From JBFGJH01 sp041586155 (GTDB lineage: Bacteria; Actinomycetota; Acidimicrobiia; Spongiisociales; JAENVV01), in the NCBI GenBank assembly GCA_041586155.1, contig JBFHAT010000004.1, forward strand, positions 1 through 64,000: DNA of 64,000 nt. Reading direction: 5' to 3'. Under the pieces are notes generated by a model. The model was not told the DNA's origin. It was given only the letters and a program-made list of their open reading frames with translations, and ran no database searches. This document shows positions 32,405 to 41,307 of this stretch, one piece after another (positions within the stretch are counted from its first letter, which is position 1; each line of letters begins with the position of its first letter). Both the position numbers and the translations under genes were made by a program.

Positions 32405-33441
32405 AGATCGCGCTGGTCTGCCCCTACGACCTGTCCCAGCCGGGGGGCGTGCAAGCACAGGTGTTCGGCCTCGTCGACCGACTCGGAGCCTTGGGAGAAA
32501 GGGCATGGGCAGTGGGCCCGGGGTTCTCTCAACCAGACCGGCCCCACCATTCGATCGGGTCGGCCGTCGGGGTGCCAGCCAACGGTTCGATCGCTCGTCT
32601 GGCGCTGGCCCCATCGACCGGCCGACGTCTCCGCGCTGCAGTCGAAGACGCCGACGTGATCCATGTGCACGAGCCGTTCATTCCTCTGGCGTCATGGGCG
32701 GCGCTCAGAGTTCCGCGACCGCAGGTGGTCACCTTCCACGCCGATCCGCCGGCGATGATCCGAAGGCTGTACAGGGGCGGCGCCCGCATCGTGCATCGCC
32801 TGCTCCAAGACAAGATCGTCACTGCCGTGTCGCCCACAGCCGCCAGACCGATTCACTCGCTCGGGAAGTCGATCGACGTCGTGCCGAACGCCGTCGAGCT
32901 ACCCAGCGAGGTCGGTGATCTCGCGGACCGGGAGCCGCAAGTGGTATTCGTGGGACGAGACGAGCCGCGCAAGGGCCTGGCGGTTCTGCTCGACGCCTGG
33001 CGGCTGGTCCGGCCGCAGGTACCGGAGGCGCGCCTGGTGGTGATCGGTCCAGAGCGGCTCCCGGCCGATGCGGACGGGGTACAAACGCTTGGCCGCTGTT
33101 CGGACGACGAAAAATGGAGGGTGCTCGCCAGAAGCAAGGTCTTCGCCGCGCCCAACCTTGGAGGGGAGAGTTTCGGGATCACGCTCGTCGAGGCGATGGC
33201 GCATGGCTGTGCGGTCGTTGCGTCCGACCTCCCCGCCTTCCGTGATGTGGCGTCTGATGCTGCCGAGTATGTGCGGCCAGGTGACCCCGCTCAACTGGCG
33301 ACCGCGCTCGTTCGGCTCTTGGAAGATGACCGACAGCGGCTCGCACTCGCTCGGGAGGGGGTGGAGCGGTCGCAGCAGTTCTCTTGGGAAAAGGTCGTCC
33401 ACATATATCGGCGGTTGTACGACAATGCCATCCGCCTATGA
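32401..33441 (+). CDS. pimA: Phosphatidylinositol alpha-mannosyltransferase, PimA-like
   Basis: A 346-residue GT-B glycosyltransferase of family GT4. It begins with KIALVCPYDLSQPGGVQAQV, a hallmark of PimA including the Gly-Gly nucleotide loop. It continues with DVIHVHEPFIPLASW, VTFHAD, FVGRDEPRKGLAVLLDAW (GDP-binding Arg and Lys) and the GESFGITLVEAMAHG motif with the conserved Glu. It should transfer the first mannose from GDP-mannose to phosphatidylinositol at the inner membrane. The GTG at 32401 overlaps the acyltransferase stop. It overlaps the DUF3048 gene by 4 nt. Confidence 0.9.
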   Translation: MKIALVCPYDLSQPGGVQAQVFGLVDRLGALGERAWAVGPGFSQPDRPHHSIGSAVGVPANGSIARLALAPSTGRRLRAAVEDADVIHVHEPFIPLASWAALRVPRPQVVTFHADPPAMIRRLYRGGARIVHRLLQDKIVTAVSPTAARPIHSLGKSIDVVPNAVELPSEVGDLADREPQVVFVGRDEPRKGLAVLLDAWRLVRPQVPEARLVVIGPERLPADADGVQTLGRCSDDEKWRVLARSKVFAAPNLGGESFGITLVEAMAHGCAVVASDLPAFRDVASDAAEYVRPGDPAQLATALVRLLEDDRQRLALAREGVERSQQFSWEKVVHIYRRLYDNAIRL

Positions 33442-34481
33442 CACGCTCATTCACTTCTCTCTTCCTGTCCGGGCTGATCGTCGTTGCCGCCTGCGGTGGT
33501 GACGATCCACCGGCGACGACCACCGTCCCGACCACGATTGCCTCGACGACGACGCCGTCGACGACCGCCACGACCCAGCCGTCGGCGGCAGCGGTGTGGC
33601 CGTTGACCGGCCTGGCAGCGGACGTCGACCCCGCTGATGCCCCCTTGCTGGTCGCCAAGGTCGACAACAGTCCTCGAAGCCGGCCGCAACTGGGCTTGGC
33701 CGACGCCGACCTCGTCATCGAGGTGCTCGTGGAGGGCGGCGTCGCTCGGTTCCTGGCGTTCTTCCAGTCCCAGATCCCCGACGAGGTGGGACCGATCCGT
33801 TCGACGCGCGAGGTCGACCCCGAGCTGCTCGAGCCCTTCGGTGCCTTGTTCGCCAGCTCCGGCGGCCAGGGATTCGTGCTGAGCGACGTGCGCCTCGTGG
33901 CAGGCGACGTGGGTCACCATACGCTCGGTGGCGGCGCCTATCACCGGGCGGAAGACCGTCCCTCGCTGTACGGGCTGATGCTCCGGACCGCCGACGCTCT
34001 CGGCGCGGAAGATGCACCCGAACCGCCAACCGACGACTGGCTGGTCCACGGACCTCCGCCAGATGGCGAGCAGGCGCTCACGGTCGACCTCTCTCTGTCG
34101 GCATCGGTCGACGTGAACTATCGGTACTCGGCGTCCGACGGGGGATACCTTCGCTCGCACGGCGAAGAGCCGCATGTCGCCGTCGACGGCGACGGAAACG
34201 AGACGCAACTCGTCGCGGCGAATGTGGTCGTCGTTTACGTCGATGTGTTGGACACAGGTCGCACCGACTCGGCGGGATCCCCCGTCCCTGACTATCAAGT
34301 GACCGGGTCGGGCGAGGCGGTTCTGTTCCGCGACGGCGTGGCCATCCCCGGGACCTGGGAGCGAGAGACCGCCACCAGCTTTTTTCGGTTCGTCGACGAC
34401 TCGGGAACCCCGCTGACGCTCGCTCAGGGGGCTACCTGGCTGGAGCTCACCCCGAATGGTCGATTGCTCGAATGGCAGTAG
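33438..34481 (+). CDS. DUF3048 lipoprotein
   Basis: A 347-residue lipoprotein. The signal peptide has lipobox VAAC (Cys19), followed by a Thr-rich linker (about 25-50). The DUF3048 domain is clear: WPLTGL, LVAKVDNSPRSRPQLGLADADLV, EVLVEGGVARFLAFFQS and EVGPIRSTREVD, with FASSGGQ. The family (B. subtilis YerB type) is widespread in Gram-positives and has no firm function. Overlap with pimA (ATGA) places it in the PIM operon, which may suggest an envelope role. The 3' end lies just before pdxS. Confidence 0.85.
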   Translation: MTRSFTSLFLSGLIVVAACGGDDPPATTTVPTTIASTTTPSTTATTQPSAAAVWPLTGLAADVDPADAPLLVAKVDNSPRSRPQLGLADADLVIEVLVEGGVARFLAFFQSQIPDEVGPIRSTREVDPELLEPFGALFASSGGQGFVLSDVRLVAGDVGHHTLGGGAYHRAEDRPSLYGLMLRTADALGAEDAPEPPTDDWLVHGPPPDGEQALTVDLSLSASVDVNYRYSASDGGYLRSHGEEPHVAVDGDGNETQLVAANVVVVYVDVLDTGRTDSAGSPVPDYQVTGSGEAVLFRDGVAIPGTWERETATSFFRFVDDSGTPLTLAQGATWLELTPNGRLLEWQ

Positions 34482-34498
34482 ACTCCGATGACAACGTC

Positions 34499-34505
34499 AA
34501 AGGAG
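34499..34505 (+). promoter_or_regulatory. Ribosome binding site that fixes the pdxS start
   Basis: AAAGGAG is followed by 8 nt and GTG 34514. It favours this start over the ATG at 34472, which lies inside the previous gene and has no such site. Confidence 0.65.
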
Positions 34506-34513
34506 CTCACGAC

Positions 34514-35395
34514 GTGGAACGCGCCACCGACCGCGTGAAACGCGGCCTGGCAGAAATGCTCAAGGGCGGCGTCATCATGGACGTCGTCAACGCGGACCAA
34601 GCACAGATCGCCGAGCAGGCCGGCGCAGTGGCGGTGATGGCACTCGAGCGGGTCCCCGCCGACATCCGGCTACAAGGCGGTGTGGCACGGATGAGCGACC
34701 CGTCCATGATCGAAGAGATCATCGAGGCCGTGTCGATACCGGTGATGGCCAAAGCGAGAATCGGCCATTTCGTCGAGGCGCAGGTGCTGCAGGCGCTCGG
34801 CGTCGACTATGTCGACGAGAGCGAGGTGCTCACGCCCGCCGACGAAGAGCACCACATCGACAAGTGGGCATTCACGACGCCGTTCGTCTGCGGTGCGCGC
34901 AACCTGGGAGAGGCGCTGCGTCGCATTGGCGAGGGTGCGGCCATGATTCGGACCAAAGGGGAGGCCGGCACCGGCAACGTCGTTGAGGCGGTCCGGCACA
35001 TGCGGGCGATCACCTCTGAGATCAGAGCGCTCGCATCGGCAACACCCGACCAGCTGATGTCGGCAGCCCGCGACCTGGCGGCTCCGTTCGATCTCGTGCA
35101 AGAAGTGGCCGGCTCTGGCAAGTTGCCGGTGGTGAACTTCGCTGCCGGAGGGATCGCCACACCGGCAGACGCAGCAATGATGATGCAGCTCGGCTGCGAT
35201 GGTGTATTCGTCGGCTCGGGGATCTTCAAGAGCGGCAACCCGGCCGTTCGCGCTCGCGCCATCGTCGAAGCCGTTACCTACTACGACGACCCCGCCATCG
35301 TCGCCAAGGTGTCCCGCAATCTGGGCGAGGCGATGGTCGGCATCGAAATCGACACACTGGCGGAAGCCGAACGGTACGCCGGCCGAGGTTGGTGA
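34514..35395 (+). CDS. pdxS: Pyridoxal 5'-phosphate synthase lyase subunit PdxS
   Basis: From GTG 34514 it is 293 residues, the usual family length. PdxS forms PLP from ribose 5-phosphate, glyceraldehyde 3-phosphate and ammonia. Very conserved blocks are visible: GLAEMLKGGVIMDVVN, ALERVPADIR, GVARMSDP, MAKARIGHF with the Schiff-base lysine, YVDESEVLTPADEEHHI, RTKGEAGTGNV, and NFAAGGIATPADAAMMMQLG with FVGSGIF. It works with PdxT, whose gene follows after 2 nt. Confidence 0.95.
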   Translation: MERATDRVKRGLAEMLKGGVIMDVVNADQAQIAEQAGAVAVMALERVPADIRLQGGVARMSDPSMIEEIIEAVSIPVMAKARIGHFVEAQVLQALGVDYVDESEVLTPADEEHHIDKWAFTTPFVCGARNLGEALRRIGEGAAMIRTKGEAGTGNVVEAVRHMRAITSEIRALASATPDQLMSAARDLAAPFDLVQEVAGSGKLPVVNFAAGGIATPADAAMMMQLGCDGVFVGSGIFKSGNPAVRARAIVEAVTYYDDPAIVAKVSRNLGEAMVGIEIDTLAEAERYAGRGW

Positions 35396-35397
35396 CG

Positions 35398-35970
35398 ATG
35401 CCGGTCGTCGGCATCCTCGCCCTGCAGGGTGACGTTCGTGAACACGAAGGTGCGCTCCAACGCATCGGTGTCGAGACTCATCGGGTGAGGCGGGCCGAGG
35501 ACGTCGACCGGATCGACGCGCTGGTCATTCCCGGAGGGGAGTCCACCACCATCGGCAAGCTCGCGTCCATGTATGGCTTGATGGATCCGATGCGCAAGCG
35601 AATCAAGATGGGACTGCCCACCTTTGGCACCTGCGCCGGGCTCATCCTCCTGGCCGAGGATTTGACCGAGGGCGATCAACCGCTCCTCGGCGTGCTCGAC
35701 GTGACCGTCGAACGCAACGCCTTCGGTAACCAGAACGACTCATTCGAAGCCCATCTGAAGGTGCTCGGATGGACCGATCCGCTCCATGCGGTGTTCATCC
35801 GCGCGCCACTTGTCGTGAGGCACGGACCGAACATCGAGGTGCTGGCCGACTGGAACGACCGACCCGTCATGATCCGCCAGGACAACATCATCGCCACCGC
35901 CTTCCACCCCGAGCTGACCGACGACGGTCGGGTTCACCAGATGCTGGTCGACTCGATCGAGGAGCGCTGA
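35398..35970 (+). CDS. pdxT: Pyridoxal 5'-phosphate synthase glutaminase subunit PdxT
   Basis: A 190-residue class I glutaminase that delivers ammonia to PdxS. The motifs are GILALQGDVREH, PGGESTTIGKL, the nucleophile in FGTCAGLILLA (Cys79) and the catalytic His-Glu in AFHPEL. ATG 35398 is used; a TTG nine bases earlier is possible but inside pdxS. The stop overlaps yebC by one base (TGATG). It is co-transcribed with pdxS and yebC, an order shared with other actinobacteria. Confidence 0.95.
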   Translation: MPVVGILALQGDVREHEGALQRIGVETHRVRRAEDVDRIDALVIPGGESTTIGKLASMYGLMDPMRKRIKMGLPTFGTCAGLILLAEDLTEGDQPLLGVLDVTVERNAFGNQNDSFEAHLKVLGWTDPLHAVFIRAPLVVRHGPNIEVLADWNDRPVMIRQDNIIATAFHPELTDDGRVHQMLVDSIEER

Positions 35971-36710
35971 TGGCCGGTCATTCCAAGTGGGCGAACATCA
36001 AGCATCGGAAGGGCCGCCAGGACGCCGCTCGCGGCAAGCTGTTCGCCAAACTCGTCAAGGCGATCGAAGCAGCCGCACGTGAAGGCGGGGGAGACCCTGC
36101 CGGCAACCCGACATTGGCCACGGCCATCGACAAAGCCAAGGCCAACTCGCTGCCCAACGACAACATCGAACGAGCGATCAAGCGGGGCATCGGAGAGGTC
36201 GAAGGGGCGAGCTACGAAGAGTTCTACTACGAGGGGTACGGCCCGGGCGGAGTCGCCGTCTACGTGCACGTTCTCACGGACAATCGCAATCGGGCCTCAT
36301 CGGATGTTCGCTCGACGTTCAGCCGCAACGGCGGCAATCTGGGCGAGCCGGGCTCGGTGGGTTATCTGTTCGAGCAGAAAGGCCTCTTTCTGGTGACGGG
36401 CCCGGAAGATGACGTCGTGCTGGCGGCACTCGAGGCGGGTGCGGAAGACGCGGAGGCTGCCGGCGACCAGTGGGAGGTCACATGCGCGCCGGGCGACTTC
36501 AGAGAAGTGAAGGCCGCGCTGGAAGCGGCCGGCCTCACCATCGAGAACGCCGAAGTGACCCAGCTCCCCAAGACCGTCGTGCCCATCGACGACGCCACCG
36601 CACCACGCGTGCTGCGCCTCATCGACGCCCTGGACGACCTCGACGACGTCCAGACGGTGCATGCCAACTTCGACATCCCCGACGAGGTGATGGCCGCACT
36701 CGAGGCGTGA
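35970..36710 (+). CDS. yebC: YebC/PmpR family protein (TACO1-like)
   Basis: A 246-residue YebC protein. The N terminus MAGHSKWANIKHRKGRQDA is invariant in the family, followed by GGDPAGNPTLATAIDKAKA, MP/LPNDNIERAI, YEGYGPGGVAVYV, TDNRNRASSDVRSTF and GGNLGEPGSVGYLF. Members act as transcription regulators, and some assist translation through proline-rich stretches. It starts on the last base of pdxT and is followed by the ruvCAB cluster, the usual neighbourhood. Confidence 0.95.
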   Translation: MAGHSKWANIKHRKGRQDAARGKLFAKLVKAIEAAAREGGGDPAGNPTLATAIDKAKANSLPNDNIERAIKRGIGEVEGASYEEFYYEGYGPGGVAVYVHVLTDNRNRASSDVRSTFSRNGGNLGEPGSVGYLFEQKGLFLVTGPEDDVVLAALEAGAEDAEAAGDQWEVTCAPGDFREVKAALEAAGLTIENAEVTQLPKTVVPIDDATAPRVLRLIDALDDLDDVQTVHANFDIPDEVMAALEA

Positions 36711-36742
36711 CGCAAAGCCAAGGCCCCGTCACCCTCGCCCGC

Positions 36743-36748
36743 TAGGCT
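36743..36748 (+). promoter_or_regulatory. Candidate -10 upstream of ruvC
   Basis: TAGGCT lies 10 nt before the ruvC ATG in the only sizeable gap (48 nt) of this part of the block, predicting a leader of only a few bases. Confidence 0.3.
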
Positions 36749-36758
36749 CACAGAACAT

Positions 36759-37238
36759 ATGTTCGTGTTGGGTATCGACCCCGGCCTCACCACCACCGGC
36801 TACGGCGTCGTCCGTGGCTCGGGCCCGGCCGTGGTCGCAGTTGGCGCGATCCGCACCTCCCAGCGCGAACCCGTCGAGCAGCGTTTGGGAGAGATCTACC
36901 GTGACGTGTGCGGCGTCATCGAGGAATACGAGCCGCAGGTGCTTGCCATCGAACAAGTGTTCATCAACCAGAATCGGGCCACGGCCATCGGGGTGGCGCG
37001 GGCATCGGGAGTCGTCATTCTGGCAGCGGCCCAACACGGCGTGATCGTCCGCGAGTTCACCCCGACGGCGATCAAGAATGCGGTCGCCGGGTATGGCAAA
37101 GCCAGCAAGCAGCAAATGCAGAAGATGGTGGCGGCCCGATTCGGGTTGCCGGTGCCGCCCGAGCCCGCAGACGCCGCCGACGCGCTCGCAACCGCGCTGT
37201 GCTACCTGCAGACCGCCCGGCTGGAGGCGTTCACATGA
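36759..37238 (+). CDS. ruvC: Holliday junction resolvase RuvC
   Basis: A 159-residue endonuclease that cuts Holliday junctions symmetrically. All four acidic catalytic residues are present: Asp7 (GIDPG), Glu65 (AIEQVFI), and Asp138 and Asp141 (PADAADALATA). The conserved ARASGV and TPTAIKNAVAGYGKA segments are seen. It overlaps ruvA by 4 nt (ATGA), so the resolvasome genes ruvC-ruvA-ruvB are coupled. Confidence 0.96.
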   Translation: MFVLGIDPGLTTTGYGVVRGSGPAVVAVGAIRTSQREPVEQRLGEIYRDVCGVIEEYEPQVLAIEQVFINQNRATAIGVARASGVVILAAAQHGVIVREFTPTAIKNAVAGYGKASKQQMQKMVAARFGLPVPPEPADAADALATALCYLQTARLEAFT

Positions 37239-37816
37239 TCGGGCGCCTCCGCGGGACGTTGGTGTCCAGGGGAGCCGAAAGCGTCGTCCTCGAGGTCGGC
37301 GGAGTCGGCTACGAAGTGCTGATCACGCCGGCAGGGCTGGCCGCCCTGCCAGGAGTGGGCGAGGACATCGTCTTGCACACCCACCTTCACGTCCGTGAAG
37401 ACGTTCTGACGTTGTTCGGGTTCGTGGACGAACAGCAGCGAGCCTGGTTTCGCATCCTGCTCGGCGCTCCCGGGGTCGGGCCCAAGGTCGCTCAGGCGGT
37501 TCTGGCGACCCTGGAGCCCGACGAGCTCTTGGCGGCCATCGCCGGCGAAGACGTCGACGCCCTCACGCTGGTTCCCGGCATCGGCAAGCGCAGCGCCCAG
37601 AAAATGATCCTGGAATTGAAGCCCAAGGTAGGCGCAGGTGAGATGATGGGTTCGGCCGAACCCACCGACGCCACTCGAGTCCGCGAAGCGCTCGAGCAGC
37701 TGGGTTACACGCCTGCGGAGACCAAGGAGATCTTGGCGGAGATCGATCGTTCAGCACCTGTGCCCGAGCAGATCCGAGCTGCACTCCGGGCCCTGGGAGC
37801 CGAACGACATGCGTGA
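37235..37816 (+). CDS. ruvA: Holliday junction DNA helicase subunit RuvA
   Basis: A 193-residue junction-binding subunit. The N-terminal OB fold starts MIGRLRGTLV with VEVGGVGYEV-like strands. Two helix-hairpin-helix motifs follow (LLGAPGVGPKVAQAVL and LTLVPGIGKRSAQKMILELK). The flexible C-terminal domain III (about 148-193) regulates RuvB. It tetramerises on four-way junctions and loads RuvB. ATG 37235 overlaps ruvC and the stop overlaps ruvB by 8 nt. Confidence 0.95.
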   Translation: MIGRLRGTLVSRGAESVVLEVGGVGYEVLITPAGLAALPGVGEDIVLHTHLHVREDVLTLFGFVDEQQRAWFRILLGAPGVGPKVAQAVLATLEPDELLAAIAGEDVDALTLVPGIGKRSAQKMILELKPKVGAGEMMGSAEPTDATRVREALEQLGYTPAETKEILAEIDRSAPVPEQIRAALRALGAERHA

Positions 37817-38837
37817 AGAGTCGCTTCTGTCGACGACCGCAGGGTCGGAGGAGGCTGCCACGGAGGTCACCCTGCGCCCTCGCACCCTGGGGGAATTCGT
37901 TGGCCAGCCCAAGCTGCGCGAGCGGCTGGCCATCTCGCTCCAAGCCGCGGCTGCGCTCGAGCAGCCGCTGGACCACGTCCTCCTGTCGGGACCGCCCGGT
38001 CTGGGGAAGACCACACTGGCATCGATCATCGCCAACGAGCTCGGCAGTCGTTTCCGAATCACCTCCGGTCCGGCCCTGGAGAGGCCCGGCGATCTGGCGT
38101 CGATCCTCACCAACCTCGATCACGGCGACGTGTTCTTCATCGACGAGATCCACCGGTTGTCACGGTCCGTCGAAGAGGTGCTGTATCCGGCCATGGAGGA
38201 CTTCGAGTTGGACATCGTGCTCGGAAAGGGCCCGTCGGCGCAGTCCATCCGCCTCGACCTTCCCCGATTCACCCTCGTTGCGGCGACGACTCGAAAGGGC
38301 AAAGTGGCGGCGCCATTGCGGGATCGTTTCGGCATCGTCGACAAGCTGGAATACTACGAACCGGAGGAGCTCGAGCTCATCGTCCGTCGCTCGGCCGGCA
38401 TCCTTAGCGTCGAAGTCAGCGACGACGCCGGGGCGATGATCGCGGCACGGAGTCGAGGCACTCCCCGCATTGCCAATCGTCTCTTGGCCAGGCTACGCGA
38501 CTACGCCGTTGCCCGATCCGATGGCCGGATCGACCTGGACACGGCGCGCGCGGCGCTGGCGGTATTCGAAGTCGATGAACTTGGGTTGGACCAAGTCGAT
38601 CGGGCGATCCTGTGGGCGCTGGTCGATACCTTCGGAGGCGGCCCGGTCGGGTTGTCTACGTTGTCGATCGCGGTCGGTGAAGAGCCCGAGACGGTGGAGG
38701 ATGCATATGAGCCCTTCCTTCTCCAGAGTGGCCTACTGCTACGCACGCCGCGAGGGCGGGTTCCTGCGCCGGCTGCGTACCGGCACCTCGGCGTGTCTGC
38801 GCCGGCCGACGCTCAGCAGCGGCTCCTCGACGATTGA
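37809..38837 (+). CDS. ruvB: Holliday junction DNA helicase ATPase RuvB
   Basis: A 342-residue AAA+ motor for branch migration. It has TLGEFVGQPKLRERL, Walker A GPPGLGKTTL, Walker B FFIDEIHRLSR, sensor VAATTRKGKVAAPLRDRFG with the arginine finger region, RGTPRIANRLLARLRD (sensor 2), and the C-terminal winged helix GGGPVGLSTLSIAVGEE. The usual Ala-Gly after ATTR is Lys-Gly here, a small variant. It starts within ruvA and is followed by queA after 36 nt. Confidence 0.96.
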   Translation: MREESLLSTTAGSEEAATEVTLRPRTLGEFVGQPKLRERLAISLQAAAALEQPLDHVLLSGPPGLGKTTLASIIANELGSRFRITSGPALERPGDLASILTNLDHGDVFFIDEIHRLSRSVEEVLYPAMEDFELDIVLGKGPSAQSIRLDLPRFTLVAATTRKGKVAAPLRDRFGIVDKLEYYEPEELELIVRRSAGILSVEVSDDAGAMIAARSRGTPRIANRLLARLRDYAVARSDGRIDLDTARAALAVFEVDELGLDQVDRAILWALVDTFGGGPVGLSTLSIAVGEEPETVEDAYEPFLLQSGLLLRTPRGRVPAPAAYRHLGVSAPADAQQRLLDD

Positions 38838-38873
38838 GATCAGGTTCGCCACGTCGGTGGAAGAGTGGTGCCG

Positions 38874-39872
38874 ATGAAACGCTCGGCGTTCGAGTACGAC
38901 TTGCCCCCCGATCGGATCGCTCAGCATCCGATGGAGCCCCGTGACAGGGCGCGGCTGCTTCGGACGTCCGATCTGGCGGATTTCACGTTCGCCGACCTCC
39001 CGACGCTGTTGCATAGGGATGATGTGGTAGTGCTGAACGACACGCGAGTCCGGCGAGCTCGGCTGACCGGCCGCAAGCGGGACAGCGGCGGAGCGGTGGA
39101 GCTCCTACTTCTCGAGCGCCTTCGCGACGGCTATTGGGAGGCGATGGTGAAGCCTGCCCGGAGGATCCGCCCAGGGACCGAGCTGGATCTGGGCGGACGC
39201 CGCGTCACCGTTGTCGAGCCGCCGGTCGACGGCGTGGTCGTCGTCGCCGCCGAGTTCGATCTCGACGAACTCGCCGAGCAGATGGGGACCGTGCCTCTTC
39301 CGCCGTACATCCACGAGCCGCTCGCCGACCCAGCCGACTACCAGACCGTGTATGCGCGGCGCATCGGCTCGGCGGCCGCTCCCACCGCCGGCCTGCACTT
39401 CACCCCTGCCGTGCTCGGCGGACTCGCAGATCGCGGCATCGAAGTGCGGTCGATCGACCTACACGTGGGCATGGGTACGTTTCGACCCATCGCGACCGAT
39501 GATGTCTCCGACCATGTGATGCACCGCGAGCGCTACGAGATCCCCGAGGAGACCGCCCGGGCGGTGACGACTGCCATAGAAGATGGCCGTCGGATCGTCG
39601 CCGTCGGCACGACGGTGGTCCGGGCGCTGGAGAGCGCCTGGGAGGATGGCCAACTGCGTTCGGGTGTCGGCGTCACGGATCTCTTCATCCGCCCCGGCTT
39701 TCGGTTCGGAGTCGTCGGCGCGCTCGTGACGAACTTCCACGTTCCCGGTTCTACCCTCGTCGCCATGGTGGCAGCGTTCATGGGCGACCGATGGAGGCTC
39801 GTATACGACACCGCCCTGGCCCGCGGCTACCGATTCCTCTCGTTCGGGGACGCAATGCTGGCCGACCGATGA
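38874..39872 (+). CDS. queA: S-adenosylmethionine:tRNA ribosyltransferase-isomerase QueA
   Basis: A 332-residue enzyme that adds the epoxycyclopentanediol ring, derived from SAM ribose, to preQ1 in tRNA. Conserved blocks are YDLPPDRIAQHPMEPRDRARLL, VVLNDTRVRRARL, PLPPYIHEP, YQTVYAR, APTAGLHFTPAVL, HVGMGTFRP, ALESAW and TNFHVPGSTLVAMVAAFMG. ATG 38874 has GGAAGAG nine nt upstream and is preferred over GTG 38865. It overlaps tgt by 4 nt. With tgt it shows that this organism makes queuosine or epoxyqueuosine, unlike mycobacteria. Confidence 0.95.
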   Translation: MKRSAFEYDLPPDRIAQHPMEPRDRARLLRTSDLADFTFADLPTLLHRDDVVVLNDTRVRRARLTGRKRDSGGAVELLLLERLRDGYWEAMVKPARRIRPGTELDLGGRRVTVVEPPVDGVVVVAAEFDLDELAEQMGTVPLPPYIHEPLADPADYQTVYARRIGSAAAPTAGLHFTPAVLGGLADRGIEVRSIDLHVGMGTFRPIATDDVSDHVMHRERYEIPEETARAVTTAIEDGRRIVAVGTTVVRALESAWEDGQLRSGVGVTDLFIRPGFRFGVVGALVTNFHVPGSTLVAMVAAFMGDRWRLVYDTALARGYRFLSFGDAMLADR

Positions 39873-40972
39873 GTGCAGTGAGCTTCACCACTGAGGCCGA
39901 ATCCGATGGAGCCAGGGCCGGGATTCTGCGCACCCCCCATGGTGCGGTTCCGACCCCGGCGTTCATGCCGGTAGGGACGCGGGCCACCGTCAAGAGCATC
40001 GCGATCGAGGACCTGGAGACGCTCGGCGCCGACATCGTGCTGTCGAACACGTACCACCTCATGCTGCGACCCGGAGCGGATCTGGTCGAGGAATTCGGCG
40101 GACTGCACGGATTCATGGCGTGGGATCGACCGATTCTCACCGATTCCGGTGGTTACCAGATCTATTCGCTCAGTCCCTCCATCAGTGAGGAGGGTGCCGT
40201 CTTCCGCTCCACCTACGACGGAGGTCCAGTGCATCTGACGCCGGAAGATGCGGTTCGGATCCAACAGCGGCTCGGACCCGACATCGCCATGGTGCTCGAC
40301 GTATGCCTCGGTCTCCCTGCACCACAATCGGAGGTCAGGGAAGCGATGGAGCTCACGCTGCGGTGGGCCGAACGATCGGTGGCCGTCCACGACCGCGTCG
40401 ACCAGGCCCTTTTTGGGATCGTCCAAGGCGGAGTCGACCCGGCGCTGCGCGCCGAAAGCGCCGCCCTGACGGCGCGGCTGGGATTCCACGGATTCGGGAT
40501 CGGCGGCCTCTCGGTGGGGGAGGAACCCCATGAGCGCAACCGAGCCCTGGAGGCCAGCATCGTCGAGCTGCCCACCGACAAGCCGCGGTATGTGATGGGC
40601 CTGGGTGACACCGAGGGGCTGCTCGACGCAGTGGCCCGGGGCGCGGACCTGTTCGACTGCGTGCTGCCCACCCGGCTCGCCCGGCACGGAAAGGTGCTGG
40701 CGGCGGCAGGCAACTACAACCTCAAACGGGCCGAGAACCGGGCCTCGCAAGAGCCGTTGGAATACGGGTGCCCGTGCTCGACCTGCTGGCGACACTCCCG
40801 CGGGTATCTGCGTCACCTGCTCAACGTCGGAGAAGCGACGGCGGCGCGCCTCCTCACGATCCACAACCTCGCCCACACGCTGCGGCTGATGTCGGAGGCG
40901 CGAGAAGCGATCATCGCCGGGGACTTTGCCGGCTTCCGCAGGCGCCGGACCGGTGGTTTGGATGGGGAGTAG
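39869..40972 (+). CDS. tgt: Queuine tRNA-guanosine(34) transglycosylase
   Basis: A 367-residue TIM-barrel enzyme that exchanges G34 of tRNAs with GUN anticodons for preQ1. It has TPAFMPVGTRATVK, VLSNTYHLMLRPG, ILTDSGGYQIYSL (catalytic Asp), FGIVQGGVDPALR, YVMGLGDTEGLLDAVARGADLFDCVLPTR (nucleophile Asp) and the zinc site CPCSTC followed by a His downstream. The usual DSGGFQVF reads DSGGYQIY. Overlap with queA implies coupled translation. A gap with a candidate promoter separates it from yajC. Confidence 0.95.
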   Translation: MSAVSFTTEAESDGARAGILRTPHGAVPTPAFMPVGTRATVKSIAIEDLETLGADIVLSNTYHLMLRPGADLVEEFGGLHGFMAWDRPILTDSGGYQIYSLSPSISEEGAVFRSTYDGGPVHLTPEDAVRIQQRLGPDIAMVLDVCLGLPAPQSEVREAMELTLRWAERSVAVHDRVDQALFGIVQGGVDPALRAESAALTARLGFHGFGIGGLSVGEEPHERNRALEASIVELPTDKPRYVMGLGDTEGLLDAVARGADLFDCVLPTRLARHGKVLAAAGNYNLKRAENRASQEPLEYGCPCSTCWRHSRGYLRHLLNVGEATAARLLTIHNLAHTLRLMSEAREAIIAGDFAGFRRRRTGGLDGE

Positions 40973-40979
40973 CGACCGC

Positions 40980-40985
40980 TAGCAT
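40980..40985 (+). promoter_or_regulatory. Candidate -10 upstream of yajC-secD-secF
   Basis: TAGCAT lies 25 nt before the GTG of yajC, allowing a short leader with the ribosome site AAGGAC (41001-41006). Confidence 0.3.
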
Positions 40986-41010
40986 TTCTGGCTCCACCTG
41001 AAGGACATTC

Positions 41011-41307
41011 GTGTTTCTCGCCCAACAAGCCGACTCCGGATCGGGGACCAGCTCGCTCATCTTGTTCGCGCTGCTGGCGGTCGTCTTCTACTTCTTCATC
41101 ATCCGGCCTCAACGTCGCCGCACGCAGAAGCAGCGAGAGCTGGCCGACAGTTTGCAGGTCGGCGATCGGGTTCGGACCGTCGGAGGTCTCCGGGGTACGA
41201 TCGAAGCCCTCGATGACGACGTGGCCGTCCTCCGGGTCAAGGAAGGCTCCATCGAGGTCGAACGCCGAGCCGTCGCCATGAGACTCGACCCGACCCAGCC
41301 CGAGTGA
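41011..41307 (+). CDS. yajC: Preprotein translocase subunit YajC
   Basis: A 98-residue single-span membrane protein. The helix SLILFALLAVVFYFFIIRPQ (about 15-34) with the family motif FFIIRPQRRRTQKQ is followed by a cytoplasmic domain with LQVGDRVRTVGGLRGTI. YajC binds SecDF and the SecYEG channel during protein export. The start is GTG. It overlaps secD by 4 nt. Confidence 0.93.
   Translation: MFLAQQADSGSGTSSLILFALLAVVFYFFIIRPQRRRTQKQRELADSLQVGDRVRTVGGLRGTIEALDDDVAVLRVKEGSIEVERRAVAMRLDPTQPE

Noticed and set aside
34472..34513. ATG 34472 as pdxS start
   Set aside because: Adds 14 residues not expected in the family and lies within the DUF3048 gene; AAAGGAG fits GTG 34514 better.
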